Assembly (NCBI GenBank): GCA_023428205.1
Contig: JAEYZB010000043.1
Coordinates: forward strand, 1-14,474
Source: Bacteroidota bacterium
GTDB taxonomy: Bacteria > Bacteroidota > Bacteroidia > Chitinophagales > LD1
DNA length: 14,474 nucleotides
Direction of reading: 5' to 3'
Shown: piece by piece, positions 1 to 8,400 of the stretch
How positions within the stretch are numbered: the stretch's first letter is position 1
How the letters are laid out: every line of letters starts with the position of its first letter
Made by a program: the position numbers and the translations under genes
The notes under the pieces: generated by a model
The model's input: the letters and a program-made list of their open reading frames with translations, nothing else
The model's database searches: none
Told to the model about the DNA's origin: nothing

Positions 1-1926
1 TGTTTTTCCTGAACCCGAAACACCACTCACCACCGTCAAAACATTCAACGGGAACTTAGCGTCAATAATTTTCAAATTATGCTGCGATGCACCTTTCACT
101 TCAATGAAATTTGTGGGTTTTCGCACCGTAGTTTTTTTACTCACCGAAAGCTCTCCACTCAGGTATTTTCCTGTCAAACTCTTTTCGTTTTTCGTAATGT
201 CTTTTGAGGAACCATTATACATCACTTCGCCACCATAAATACCCGCGCGCGGCCCCATATCGACAATGTGATCGCTTTGTTTCATCACATCTTCATCATG
301 CTCTACCACGACAACCGTATTCCCTAAATCGCGGAGATTTTTCAACACTCCAATCAAACGCTCTGTATCCTTTTGATGCAACCCGATACTCGGCTCATCT
401 AAAATATATAATGATGAAGTGAGATTACTCCCTAACGTGCGTGTTAAATTAATGCGCTGCGTCTCTCCTCCACTCAATGTGTTTGATAAACGCAACAGCG
501 AAAGATAGCCCAAACCCACATCCATCATCGTTTGCAGACGATTATTTATTTCCAGTAAAATGCGTTCTGCAATCTGCTTTTCAGTTGCCGAAAGCGAAAT
601 GGTCTTAAAAAACGAGTATAAATCCTCCACCGGAAGCAACAGTAAATCAATAATTGATTTGTCTGCAAAAAGCACATAAGCGGCATCCTTCCGAATGCGT
701 GAACCCTTACAATCAGGACAAGCCGTTCGCCCGCGATAACGCGACAGCATCACGCGATATTGAATTTTGTAGCTCTGCGTTTCCAAATGCTTGAAAAAAT
801 CAAACAAGCCTTGAAAATGTTCGTTACCGGTCCACAATAATTTCTTTTCCGCATCACTCAAATCCTTGTATGCACGATGAATCGGGAAATCAAAATAAAT
901 TCCTTTTTTCAACAGTGTCTCGCCCCACTCGCTCATTTTATCGCTTCGCCAAGGCGCAATCGCACCCTCGTAAACCGACAAATTTTTATCAGGAAAAACC
1001 AAATCTTCATCAATACCCATCACGGTTCCAAAGCCTTCGCAAGTTTTGCATGCGCCATAGGGATTATTGAAGTTGAAAAAATTGGGCGATGGTTCCTCAA
1101 ATACCATTCCATCTGCTTCAAACTTATTATTAAAGAGTGTTTCTTTGCCATTCGCATCAATGACACATTCGTGCCCACCCTCGTTGAAAGCCGTTTGCAC
1201 CGAATCAAAAACACGCGATTGTAAATCATCGTCTTCTTTGCGCACCACAAATCTATCCACCAAGACACGCACGGTTTTTATTTTTGTTTTTAATGCTTTC
1301 TCATCGTCTAAAAGCGCTTCAATATTCACCACTTCATCATTGTGTTTCACTCGCGTAAACCCTTTTTGCAACAAAAGTTTCAGCGTGGCTTCATAACTAT
1401 CCTGAATACGATTTTCAAAATACACATACACGCGTTCGCCTTCGTTCAATGCCAACACGAAATTCACCACATCTATTACTTCGTGTTTCGTAACAACTTG
1501 CCCCGAAATAGGCGAATAGGTTTGCCCGACACGCGCAAACAGCAAACGCAGATAATCGTATATTTCGGTAAGTGAGCCAACCGTAGAGCGCGTAGTGCGC
1601 GTACTTACTTTTTGCTCAATCGCAATCGCAGGACACAAACCGTGAATATAATCCACATCGGGTTTATCCATTCGACTGAGGAACTGACGTGCATACGAAG
1701 TCAAACTTTCCACATAGCGTCTTTGCCCTTCGGCAAACAACGTATCAATCGTGAGTGAACTTTTCCCTGAACCCGAAACGCCCGTAACGACAACAAATTT
1801 TTTCTTCGGAATCGCCACATCCACATTCTTCAAATTGTGCATTCGCGCACCTTTTATAAAAATCTCGTTTGATTTTTTTTCCACAGATATTTGGTTGTTT
1901 CGATTTATAGTCTTACTTTCACTCAT
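1..1926 (-). CDS. uvrA: UvrA, excinuclease ABC subunit A (3' end cut by window edge)
   Basis: This is the DNA-damage recognition ATPase of nucleotide excision repair, which acts in the cytoplasm and loads UvrB onto lesions. Reading the complement from the ATG at 1926 gives an open frame of 642 codons to base 1 with no stop. Visible elements are the first Walker A GVSGSGKSS (residues 49-57), a UvrA-typical segment YVESLTSYARQFL shortly after it, a CxxC pair at C293/C296, a second zinc pair C403/C406 (ACPDCKG), the ABC signature LSGGETQR (484-491) and Walker B LYILDEPS with D510/E511. The frame ends inside the second Walker A (SGVSGSGKT). UvrA proteins are usually about 940 residues, so roughly two thirds is present. 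The N-terminus runs about 15-20 residues before the conserved IKGARMHNLKN, slightly long. No Shine-Dalgarno is seen. The CPxCG pair that normally precedes the first zinc CxxC is absent (see findings). It is divergent from the sigma-factor gene. Identification is very secure. Confidence 0.97.
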   Translation of the reverse strand, partial: MSESKTINRNNQISVEKKSNEIFIKGARMHNLKNVDVAIPKKKFVVVTGVSGSGKSSLTIDTLFAEGQRRYVESLTSYARQFLSRMDKPDVDYIHGLCPAIAIEQKVSTRTTRSTVGSLTEIYDYLRLLFARVGQTYSPISGQVVTKHEVIDVVNFVLALNEGERVYVYFENRIQDSYEATLKLLLQKGFTRVKHNDEVVNIEALLDDEKALKTKIKTVRVLVDRFVVRKEDDDLQSRVFDSVQTAFNEGGHECVIDANGKETLFNNKFEADGMVFEEPSPNFFNFNNPYGACKTCEGFGTVMGIDEDLVFPDKNLSVYEGAIAPWRSDKMSEWGETLLKKGIYFDFPIHRAYKDLSDAEKKLLWTGNEHFQGLFDFFKHLETQSYKIQYRVMLSRYRGRTACPDCKGSRIRKDAAYVLFADKSIIDLLLLPVEDLYSFFKTISLSATEKQIAERILLEINNRLQTMMDVGLGYLSLLRLSNTLSGGETQRINLTRTLGSNLTSSLYILDEPSIGLHQKDTERLIGVLKNLRDLGNTVVVVEHDEDVMKQSDHIVDMGPRAGIYGGEVMYNGSSKDITKNEKSLTGKYLSGELSVSKKTTVRKPTNFIEVKGASQHNLKIIDAKFPLNVLTVVSGVSGSGKT

Positions 1927-1981
1927 CAAACAGTTATTTATATCGAATAATTTTTACTCGCCTTATTGAAAAACGAAGTGA

Positions 1982-1989
1982 CGAAAGTA
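1982..1989 (-). promoter_or_regulatory. Possible -7 element of the uvrA promoter
   Basis: On the minus strand these bases read TACTTTCG, close to the Bacteroidota -7 consensus TAnnTTTG. They lie 55 bases upstream of the uvrA ATG. No TTTG is seen at the expected -33 distance, so this is a weak candidate resting on one element. The rest of the 204-bp divergent region (1927-2130) is AT-rich. Its only other structure is a short palindrome at 2041-2056. Confidence 0.25.
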
Positions 1990-2130
1990 CGTTTTTCCCG
2001 TGTATCTGAGACCGTGATTTTATTTATTAACCACTTTTGCGTGAATTAAATTTCACCCGAAAGAACGAAAACAATTGCCTATTGAGCTGAACATTCTACG
2101 TTATTTATTCACCTTTTAAAAGGAATGTTT

Positions 2131-2718
2131 ATGCATAAGCAACTGTTGAGCGACCAAGACTTGGTGCAGCTGTATCTAAACGGACACGAAGCCGCTTTTG
2201 AGCGATTAGTTTTGCGCCACAAAGACCGTGTTTACACGGCAATTTTTATGCTCGTAAAAGACCAATGCCTCGCGGAGGATATTTTTCAAGAAACATTTAT
2301 CAAAGCCATTGACCGACTTCGGGCAGGAAAATATCAGGACGAAGGGAAATTATTGCCTTGGTTATTGCGCATTTCGCATAATTTATGCATCGACTATTTC
2401 CGAAAAGTGAAACGCAGTCCGAGTATGATTACAAACGAGAGTAATGATGTTTTCAAAACTTTGCAGTTTGATGAAACACCCGTAGATACCCATCTTGATG
2501 TGGTACAGAGTGAAAGCCGACTGAAAGAAATCATCGAAAAACTTCCTCCCGAACAAAAAGAAGTAGTAATGCTTCGCCACTACTTTGATTTCAGTTTCAA
2601 AGAAATTTCAGAATACACAAACGTGAGCATCAACACTTCACTTGGAAGAATGCGCTACGCGCTCATCAATCTTCGCAAAATGCTGGAAGATGCGAAAGTG
2701 GAGATTGTGAGAGCATAA
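2131..2718 (+). CDS. RNA polymerase sigma factor, sigma-70 family (ECF type)
   Basis: This is an alternative sigma factor that directs RNA polymerase to a specific promoter set. It has the two-domain ECF layout and no sigma-1 or sigma-3 region. The sigma-2 region spans about residues 22-97, with LAEDIFQETFIKAIDRL (core binding) and LLPWLLRISHNLCIDYFRK (-10 recognition). A variable linker of about 35 residues follows. The sigma-4 region spans about 133-185, with LPPEQKEVVMLRHYFDFSFK and the helix-turn-helix ending in NTSLGRMRYALINLRK. The length of 195 residues is normal. I chose the ATG at 2131 because AAAGG at 2118-2122 is well spaced from it. The in-frame ATG at 2125 lies almost on that motif and would add only two residues. 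No anti-sigma gene follows; the next gene is an SDR 58 nt downstream on the same strand. The family is certain. The regulon and inducing signal cannot be read from the sequence. Confidence 0.93.
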   Translation: MHKQLLSDQDLVQLYLNGHEAAFERLVLRHKDRVYTAIFMLVKDQCLAEDIFQETFIKAIDRLRAGKYQDEGKLLPWLLRISHNLCIDYFRKVKRSPSMITNESNDVFKTLQFDETPVDTHLDVVQSESRLKEIIEKLPPEQKEVVMLRHYFDFSFKEISEYTNVSINTSLGRMRYALINLRKMLEDAKVEIVRA

Positions 2719-2776
2719 TCTTGCTCATTTTTTTGCCCCATTTGATTTCCATATCTTGCACTCATAAAACCTAAAT

Positions 2777-3580
2777 ATGAGTTCCTACTTCAACAATAAA
2801 GTCATTTGGATTACAGGCGCATCATCAGGCATTGGTGAAGCGTTGGTGTATGAATTGGCGAAAGCGAGTAACGCGAAAATCATTTTGTCATCGCGCAGAG
2901 AAGAACAGCTTCGCACAGTCGCACAAAAAGCAAATTTACCGCATGAGCGTTTTTTGATTTTGCAAATGGATTTGCAAGATTACAAGGCAATGCCTGAATT
3001 GGCAAAACAAGCTATTACACACTTCGGCAAAATTGATTTACTCATCAATAATGCCGGACTTTCGCAACGTTCGCTTGCTATGGAAACCGACATTGAAGTG
3101 GACAAAAAAATAATGGACACCGACTATCTCGGCACAGTCGCTTTGACGAAAGCCGTAGTTCCGTATTTTCTAAAAAATGGTGGCGGGCAGATTGCCGTGG
3201 TTACCAGTTTAATGGGCATCTTCAGTTCCCCGTTACGCAGCAGCTATTGCGGAGCAAAACACGCGCTACACGGCTTTTTCAACGCACTTCGCGCAGAATT
3301 GTATAATGATAAGGTATTAGTGACAATCGTGTGTCCGGGTTTTGTGCAAACGAATGTTTCCGTAAACGCCATAACTGGTTCGGGCGCACTACAAGGCACT
3401 ATGGACGAGGCTACCGCAAAAGGAATGCCCGCAGATAAATTCGCACAAAAAATGCTATCTGCAATCGCGAAACAAAAAGAGGAGGTTGCGATTGGCGGAT
3501 GGGAATTGCGCGGAATTTATGCGAAACGGTTCTTTCCGTCATTATTGAGTAAAATAATACGAACCGCAAAGGTGGTATAA
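2777..3580 (+). CDS. Classical short-chain dehydrogenase/reductase (DHRS7B-like)
   Basis: This is an NAD(P)-dependent oxidoreductase with a Rossmann fold, probably cytosolic; the substrate is unknown. Visible motifs are the cofactor glycine motif TGASSGIG (13-20), NNAG (91-94), catalytic Ser144 in VVTSLMG, and the YxxxK pair Tyr157/Lys161. PGFVQTNVS (187-195) follows, as in classical SDRs. Arg40/Arg41 after the second beta strand (ILSSRR) suggest an NADP preference. The 267-residue length is typical. The tract GTVALTKAVVPYF and the C-terminal KRFFPSLLSKIIRTAK resemble the DHRS7B-like group. One oddity is that the usual helix-F Asn of the N-S-Y-K tetrad is replaced by Asp116 (MDTDYLG). The gene lies 58 nt after the sigma-factor gene and could be cotranscribed with it. 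The hairpin at 3585-3612 follows 5 nt after its stop. Family assignment is secure; the substrate is not. Confidence 0.93.
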   Translation: MSSYFNNKVIWITGASSGIGEALVYELAKASNAKIILSSRREEQLRTVAQKANLPHERFLILQMDLQDYKAMPELAKQAITHFGKIDLLINNAGLSQRSLAMETDIEVDKKIMDTDYLGTVALTKAVVPYFLKNGGGQIAVVTSLMGIFSSPLRSSYCGAKHALHGFFNALRAELYNDKVLVTIVCPGFVQTNVSVNAITGSGALQGTMDEATAKGMPADKFAQKMLSAIAKQKEEVAIGGWELRGIYAKRFFPSLLSKIIRTAKVV

Positions 3581-3584
3581 TTGT

Positions 3585-3612
3585 AAAAGGCGACCAATTT
3601 TGGCCGCCTTTT
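3585..3612. terminator. Bidirectional rho-independent terminator
   Basis: AAAAGGCG pairs perfectly with CGCCTTTT. After one A/C mismatch the stem continues with CCAA against TTGG around a two-base loop. The stem is flanked by A-rich and T-rich arms, so it gives a U-tract on either strand. It lies between the stop of the plus-strand SDR gene (3580) and the stop of minus-strand greA (3648), as expected for convergent genes sharing one terminator. Confidence 0.85.
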
Positions 3613-3617
3613 ATTGT

Positions 3618-3639
3618 GAGACGCACAATCGCACGTCTC
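3618..3639. repeat. Short palindrome, possible dispersed intergenic repeat
   Basis: GAGACG at 3618-3623 is the exact reverse complement of CGTCTC at 3634-3639, with a 10-base spacer between them. It lies in the same convergent intergenic region, 5 bases after the terminator. The GAGACG...CGTCTC core resembles small palindromic repeats that I recall being scattered between genes in some Bacteroidota and cyanobacteria. Only one copy occurs in this window, so repeat status is inference. It could also be a secondary terminator stem, but no T-run follows. Confidence 0.35.
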
Positions 3640-3647
3640 TATAGAAA

Positions 3648-4121
3648 TTAGATAGAAATTGACAACACTTCCAACTCCATTGCTCCCGCAGGCGTTTGTG
3701 CTACGGCAATTTCACCGATTTTCTTTCCCAGCAACGCTTTCCCGATTGGAGAGGTAGAAGAAATTTTACCTGTTTTCAAATCGGCTTCCGCTTCGCTCAC
3801 TACCGAAAACAATTGTTTTTTGTTCAGTTTTTTATTGAATACCTCTACTTTAGAAAGTACTCCCACTTTCGACAAATCCACCTTCGATTCATCTAAAATT
3901 CGCGCGCTGCCGAACTGGTTTTCGAGTTGCGCGATTTTCGCTTCCAAGTGCCCCAGTTCCTCGCGTGCTGCATGATACTCTGCGTTCTCCGAAAGATCGC
4001 CTTTTTCACGTGCCTCCGCAATCGCATTCGATATACTGGGCCGTGTTATCGTTTTCAATAGTTTTATTTCACGCTCCAAGGCTTCGTAGCCTTCTTTGGT
4101 CATATAATTTATCTCTGCCAT
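3648..4121 (-). CDS. greA: Transcription elongation factor GreA
   Basis: GreA enters the RNA polymerase secondary channel and stimulates cleavage of backtracked transcripts. The protein has the standard two-domain layout. An N-terminal antiparallel coiled coil (about 1-75) carries the acidic tip GDLSENAEYHAAREE, with Asp42 and Glu45 in the catalytic positions equivalent to D41/E44 of E. coli. A C-terminal FKBP-like domain (about 83-157) includes ISSTSPIGKALLGKKIGE. The length of 157 residues matches the family (about 158) when translation starts at the ATG at 4121, which is preceded by AGGA. The frame stays open up to an ATG at 4199, but those 26 extra residues are not GreA-like and would start within the promoter. 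It is convergent with the SDR gene and has its own promoter (4197-4228) and a structured leader. Confidence 0.96.
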   Translation of the reverse strand: MAEINYMTKEGYEALEREIKLLKTITRPSISNAIAEAREKGDLSENAEYHAAREELGHLEAKIAQLENQFGSARILDESKVDLSKVGVLSKVEVFNKKLNKKQLFSVVSEAEADLKTGKISSTSPIGKALLGKKIGEIAVAQTPAGAMELEVLSISI

Positions 4122-4158
4122 AATCCTATTTTTAAATTTATTGTGTTTGTCTTTGTAT

Positions 4159-4193
4159 AAAAAGATAAAGACACCTCGAACCGAGATGCCTTT
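4159..4193 (-). terminator. Terminator-like hairpin and U-tract in the greA leader
   Basis: On the minus strand AAAGGCATCTCG pairs with CGAGGTGTCTTT (10 of 12 positions, loop GTT), followed by ATCTTTTT. This is the form of a rho-independent terminator. It could end transcripts from the upstream PorV-family gene, whose stop is about 90 nt away. It also lies immediately downstream of the strong greA promoter, so greA transcripts would begin with this hairpin and must read through it. Confidence 0.7.
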
Positions 4194-4196
4194 ATG

Positions 4197-4228
4197 CAAA
4201 TGTAAGTTGTTTTATTGGTTTGTGCAAA
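4197..4228 (-). promoter_or_regulatory. greA promoter, Bacteroidota -33/-7 type
   Basis: Reading the minus strand, TTTG (complement of 4225-4228) is followed by a 20-base spacer and TACATTTG (complement of 4197-4204). This is a full match to the Bacteroidota primary-sigma consensus TTTG / TAnnTTTG. Transcription is predicted to start near 4193, giving a leader of about 70 nt before the greA ATG at 4121. The same region is the 3' flank of the PorV-family gene. Confidence 0.72.
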
Positions 4229-4280
4229 CTCTTCCCCTATCCTCCTCGTTTTTTTCAACCATTTTAGGAGAAGCGTCCTG

Positions 4281-5411
4281 TTATTCCGCTTTTTTCTGCT
4301 TAGGATTACCCAAATTGAAACGTAAACCGACCGTATGCGTTCCCATAAAATTAGTATTCAAGCCTGTCATACGGAATCCATAATCAATTCCCAGTGACGC
4401 TCCTGTACCGTCTTTTTTGAATGGAACATTTACACTTGTTCCCACAGCCAAGCCATTATAAACTGTAGCACGGGTTTCTTTTTTGAATATTCCCGGTTCC
4501 ATACGATACGCTGCACGAAGCATAAATATTTCTTTCAATGAAAACTCCAACCCTGGTCCGAAGTTATCATTGCCATAGGCATTTGCAGAGTATTGTAACA
4601 TCGGAGTCAAACGATAATCCTGTGTATATTTTCCGGGAGCTACTTCGCGTTTAGGTCCCATCCAAGCATCGTAAGATAAGGCGATATTTAATTGAATCGG
4701 CAACTCAAACTTATTCGATTTTCTATCGACTTGCAAGGTGTACTCCGAGTCTGTTGCGCCATTCATCGCAAATCCATCTCCACGGAATTTCATACCTGTT
4801 CCCACATTACGCAAAGAAACTCCAAAGTGAATATTTTCTTTTTTACCTGTGGTATATTGCAATCCGGCATCAAAAGCAAAACCAAATGAAGAAATTCCTT
4901 CAATTCCTTCAGAAAGGAAACGAAACGTAACACCGCCTGTAATGACATTATCGCCCGTAAATGCAGTAGAGCCTAAAGAAAAGTTTTTTGCATAACTCAC
5001 TCCTAAATTAAAGAAAGTCGGTTTATATGTACCTATTCCTCCTTCCGGCATAGCCACCGTAGTACGTTCAATAGCACCAAAGTTCACAGCATTTACAGAA
5101 ATAGCTATCGCATTTGATTTAATGCGCGTAGCAATTCCCGCCTGAAGCAACGATACTCCGGAACCCGTAAGCCAAGAAGAATACGAAGCAATAACTTCGG
5201 TATTTCGTGTGTACGCCAAACCTGCGGGATTCAAGCGTTCCGCTTCCAAACCTTTTATAGAAGCCGCATTCAATCCCCACAACCCGGCTGTGCGCCCGTA
5301 GCCGTTCATGTTCAGTTCCAATGCCCCCGCTTCACCGCGTCTGTCGGGGTTTCCGGCATATACGCTTACTACGCTTGCCAATAATAAACCTTGTACTAAA
5401 ACTTTCTTCAT
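4281..5411 (-). CDS. PorV/PorQ-family outer-membrane beta-barrel protein
   Basis: The 376-residue precursor has a signal peptide with likely cleavage after VYA (residue 19), so it is exported. The mature part is rich in alternating, Gly- and aromatic-rich strands. Near its N-terminus it carries the NPAGLAY motif of the PorV/PorQ (FadL-like) family, after a GRTAGLWGLNAASIKGLEAE stretch equivalent to the 'AxGxGGA...' lead-in of that family. The last strand, TVGLRFNLG, looks like an outer-membrane insertion signal but is followed by a 9-residue polar tail (NPKQKKAE end). In T9SS, PorV carries cargo from the SprA translocon to the attachment complex; PorQ is an associated barrel. This gene is last in the receptor/giant-protein cluster, 36 nt after the large gene, so it may serve that cargo specifically. 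It is probably a paralogue rather than the general PorV. Family membership is likely; the specific role is inferred. Confidence 0.8.
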   Translation of the reverse strand: MKKVLVQGLLLASVVSVYAGNPDRRGEAGALELNMNGYGRTAGLWGLNAASIKGLEAERLNPAGLAYTRNTEVIASYSSWLTGSGVSLLQAGIATRIKSNAIAISVNAVNFGAIERTTVAMPEGGIGTYKPTFFNLGVSYAKNFSLGSTAFTGDNVITGGVTFRFLSEGIEGISSFGFAFDAGLQYTTGKKENIHFGVSLRNVGTGMKFRGDGFAMNGATDSEYTLQVDRKSNKFELPIQLNIALSYDAWMGPKREVAPGKYTQDYRLTPMLQYSANAYGNDNFGPGLEFSLKEIFMLRAAYRMEPGIFKKETRATVYNGLAVGTSVNVPFKKDGTGASLGIDYGFRMTGLNTNFMGTHTVGLRFNLGNPKQKKAE

Positions 5412-5447
5412 ATTATTTTCAACTTTCTTTGTTTCGCAAATCAGAAT

Positions 5448-8400
5448 TTAGAAATTAGACACATCTGCCGGACGCATCGCACCAAACCATTTCAGTATTT
5501 TGTGACCGATTCCCGGTGCATTAATGTCGAACAAATAAACACCACTCGCCACCGGAACACTCTTTTCATTTTTCAAATCCCAGTCAACGGTACTTTCTAT
5601 ATTCACCTCTGAATTGTCAATATTCACCCCATCGGATAGTTCTATAACCTTACCGGTAGCAGGATCAGGCACGTTGGTATTCACTGCTCTACGAAGTGTT
5701 TTCACCAAAGTTCCGTCTAATGTATAGATAGAAACCGTACAGTTATTTGGAAGATTCGTAATTCTCACTCGCGTATCAGCCGCACTGCTTTCATACGCTG
5801 AATATGCCAAATACGGATTCGGAACGATACGAATGTTATCCAAAGCTGATTTTGCTACTTCACCCACATTCTCTTTCGGAGCAAGTCCTTTCGTACTAAA
5901 ACGGTAACGAGGCATACTGTCACTTTCACCCAAATTTGTGTTGGTTGCCAATTTTGCCAACGGACGTTCTACACGAAGACGAACAGTCACTTCATCAGGT
6001 ACGAGTCCGTCTTGCAGTGATTTCAAACTGTATCCTTTAGTCAAGAACGGAATAGAAGTGTACATGATTTTTCTGTAGATAGCCGTGTCTATCCATGCCG
6101 GATAAGCTGCAATAGGACTTGTCGGCAACAAAGGAAGGGCACGAGCTAAATCATCCCGCATTTCCAAACCTTCATCATACGGGGTTTCCATTACATAAAT
6201 AAAGTGCTTGCCTCCGAAGAACGGAATATATGGAACAACTCCTCCGTAGTTGATATCTCCAAACTCTTTATCGGTTGGATTCCACAACATATCAGCCCCA
6301 TTTTGCTCCGGCCACTCTGATGATTCCCCAAAAGCAATATTCAAACGCTGTCCGGTTTCTACATTCACGGCATAACCCGGGAAGTATGAACGACCTGTAT
6401 CCGGTTCTCCGGTAAGCGGGTCAATGAAACTGTTACCGTCTTTATCTCTCGAAGGAGCCATACGCAACATTCCTTTGCGAGAACCACCCTGAACAGTAGC
6501 TATCTCTTCTCCGGTTTCAAACACCACACATTGTGACCATTTACTCTTATCAGGAGTAATGATAATATCCACACTCTGTAATCTATCCAATGTATTACGA
6601 GGTGTCATCATATTAGGTCTTGGTGGATTGGGTAAAAATGGTGCTCCACCCCACTTATCCCACTTAAATCCAGGTCCGTGAACCGCTATCGGAGTTGCTG
6701 GATCCGGAGGAGTTCCTGAATAGTGGTAACTCGCTGCCAAGCAATAAGGAGCCCATGTACCACCGGCTATTTTATCAAATTTCTTATCCTCATCATTAAA
6801 TGGAAATGTAAATCCGGTTTGAGATGTACCTATTCTTGTAAAGTTATCATCAAAAACCCCTCTGTTCGGATCTGCATCAGCAGACACCCGTAGATTACCG
6901 GAACGAATCCAGTTAGTAACACTGGTCGCTCCTTCATCAGCCACGAAGGATAGCCATTTTTTGTTTTCGTCAGTATAAGTGATAGTCCCTCCTATAGCTC
7001 CGTATGCAGGACGACCTGTTAATTCGATGGTATCATAAGCGGGAAAAGGAATTCCTACCGAAAGGGAGAAACCGTAATCAATCCGTTCTGTTCCTTGTGT
7101 TAAGGCTATTTGTTGTTGATAAGGAGTTCCCAATAGGGCTTCTGAATCTACTGAATCTATCGGCTGTCCATTATCTCCTAATACGCGCAAAGTCCACCAA
7201 GCTTTAGGGGATAGACTATATCCGTTATATGGCATAGTGTCTTTAAACTGCAATTCAAAATCCGCTTCTTTCAATGCCACAGGATCAATAACTCGGAATC
7301 CAATAGGATCAGAACCCACTTCATAATCCAATGTATCTGCAAATCCCACCCCACTTGATATGATCTTATTCAAGGTTTCCTTTGTCAAATTGATTTGATT
7401 GCCCGCATTTGCTTGACCTTCTACACGCTTCACCTGCACGGCATCACCGAATTTAGCTTGTAGTTCGGTTCCTCCGTTTCTCGGATCTATGGCATGTGGC
7501 ACTGCAGAATAACGCGCAAATTTACGACCTTGTAAATATTGTATAGTCTGACCACCTGCAGACGGATTTCCTTGTTCGTACTGTTTAAAGTTATTGGAAG
7601 CATAAGCCACCGCAGCATAGTAGTATGTACGATGATTCACCAATTCTTTATCGGTAAATAAGTCTTTTTCTACCTCTATCGAGCGGTTTATCCCTTCATT
7701 TTTGCCTTCGACTTTTACGGTAGGGATATACAATTGTGTAATCGGGTCTTTTACATAATTAATCAAACGGCTTAATCCGTCTTTCACATCATATTGCGCG
7801 ACCAACATCGCTTTTTCAGGATTGTCCAAATCCGTTGCACTTACTTTTTGATCTACTAACTGATATATTTTGTATCCCTGAAATGTATAAAAAGAATCAC
7901 CCCCTGCTGTGAAACCGGTTTGAGTGTATATTGATGCATCTGCTACTTTATACGACTCTCCAAAGTTGTTTCCTGCCTTTTCATTTATCAAATTCAAAAT
8001 AAGTTTTTTATCCAATTCCCGAATTTTCACAGTTGGCGCATCTGGTCCATCCAACAATTTGAAACCGCTGTTAAACAAAGCTTGCGCTTTGTCATCAGCA
8101 GGTCCGAGTATTTCATTTACATTTGGACAAAGTCCTACTCCCCCCTGCGGCTGTACAAATATCACCCCAATGGTAATACGTTGTGTCGCATTCGATAAAA
8201 AGGTAAATGGTCCGGATGTCATTGCGAAACGTCTATCAGCAGCCGCGTCAGTACCGGTTTGCGGATTACATTCACTCCACTCAGATGTATTGGACGGATT
8301 TCCCGGGAAACAATACTTTACAGGAACAGTTCCTCCATAACCTAATCCTCCGTATGTAAAAGGAGAACCATCTTTCCATTTCGCTTCCTGATAATTACGG

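Noticed and set aside
2732..2758. Possible promoter for the SDR gene (TTTG at 2732-2735, TATCTTG at 2752-2758)
   Set aside because: The -7 element is one base short of consensus and the 16-base spacing is too small, so co-transcription with the sigma gene is as likely.
4122..4199. Longer greA start at 4199
   Set aside because: The extra 26 residues are not GreA-like, they overlap the leader hairpin, and the ATG lies within the predicted -7 element. The ATG at 4121 gives the family-standard length.
4236..4272. Potential long-loop stem (CTTCTCCT with AGGGGAAG on the minus strand) after the PorV-family gene
   Set aside because: The loop is long, one pair is a wobble, and no U-tract follows. 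The hairpin at 4159-4193 is the better terminator candidate.
7924..8340. Plus-strand open frame of 138 codons inside the giant secreted-protein gene
   Set aside because: It is antisense to a well-supported coding region and shows no recognisable protein features. Other frames of this kind across the window were treated the same way.
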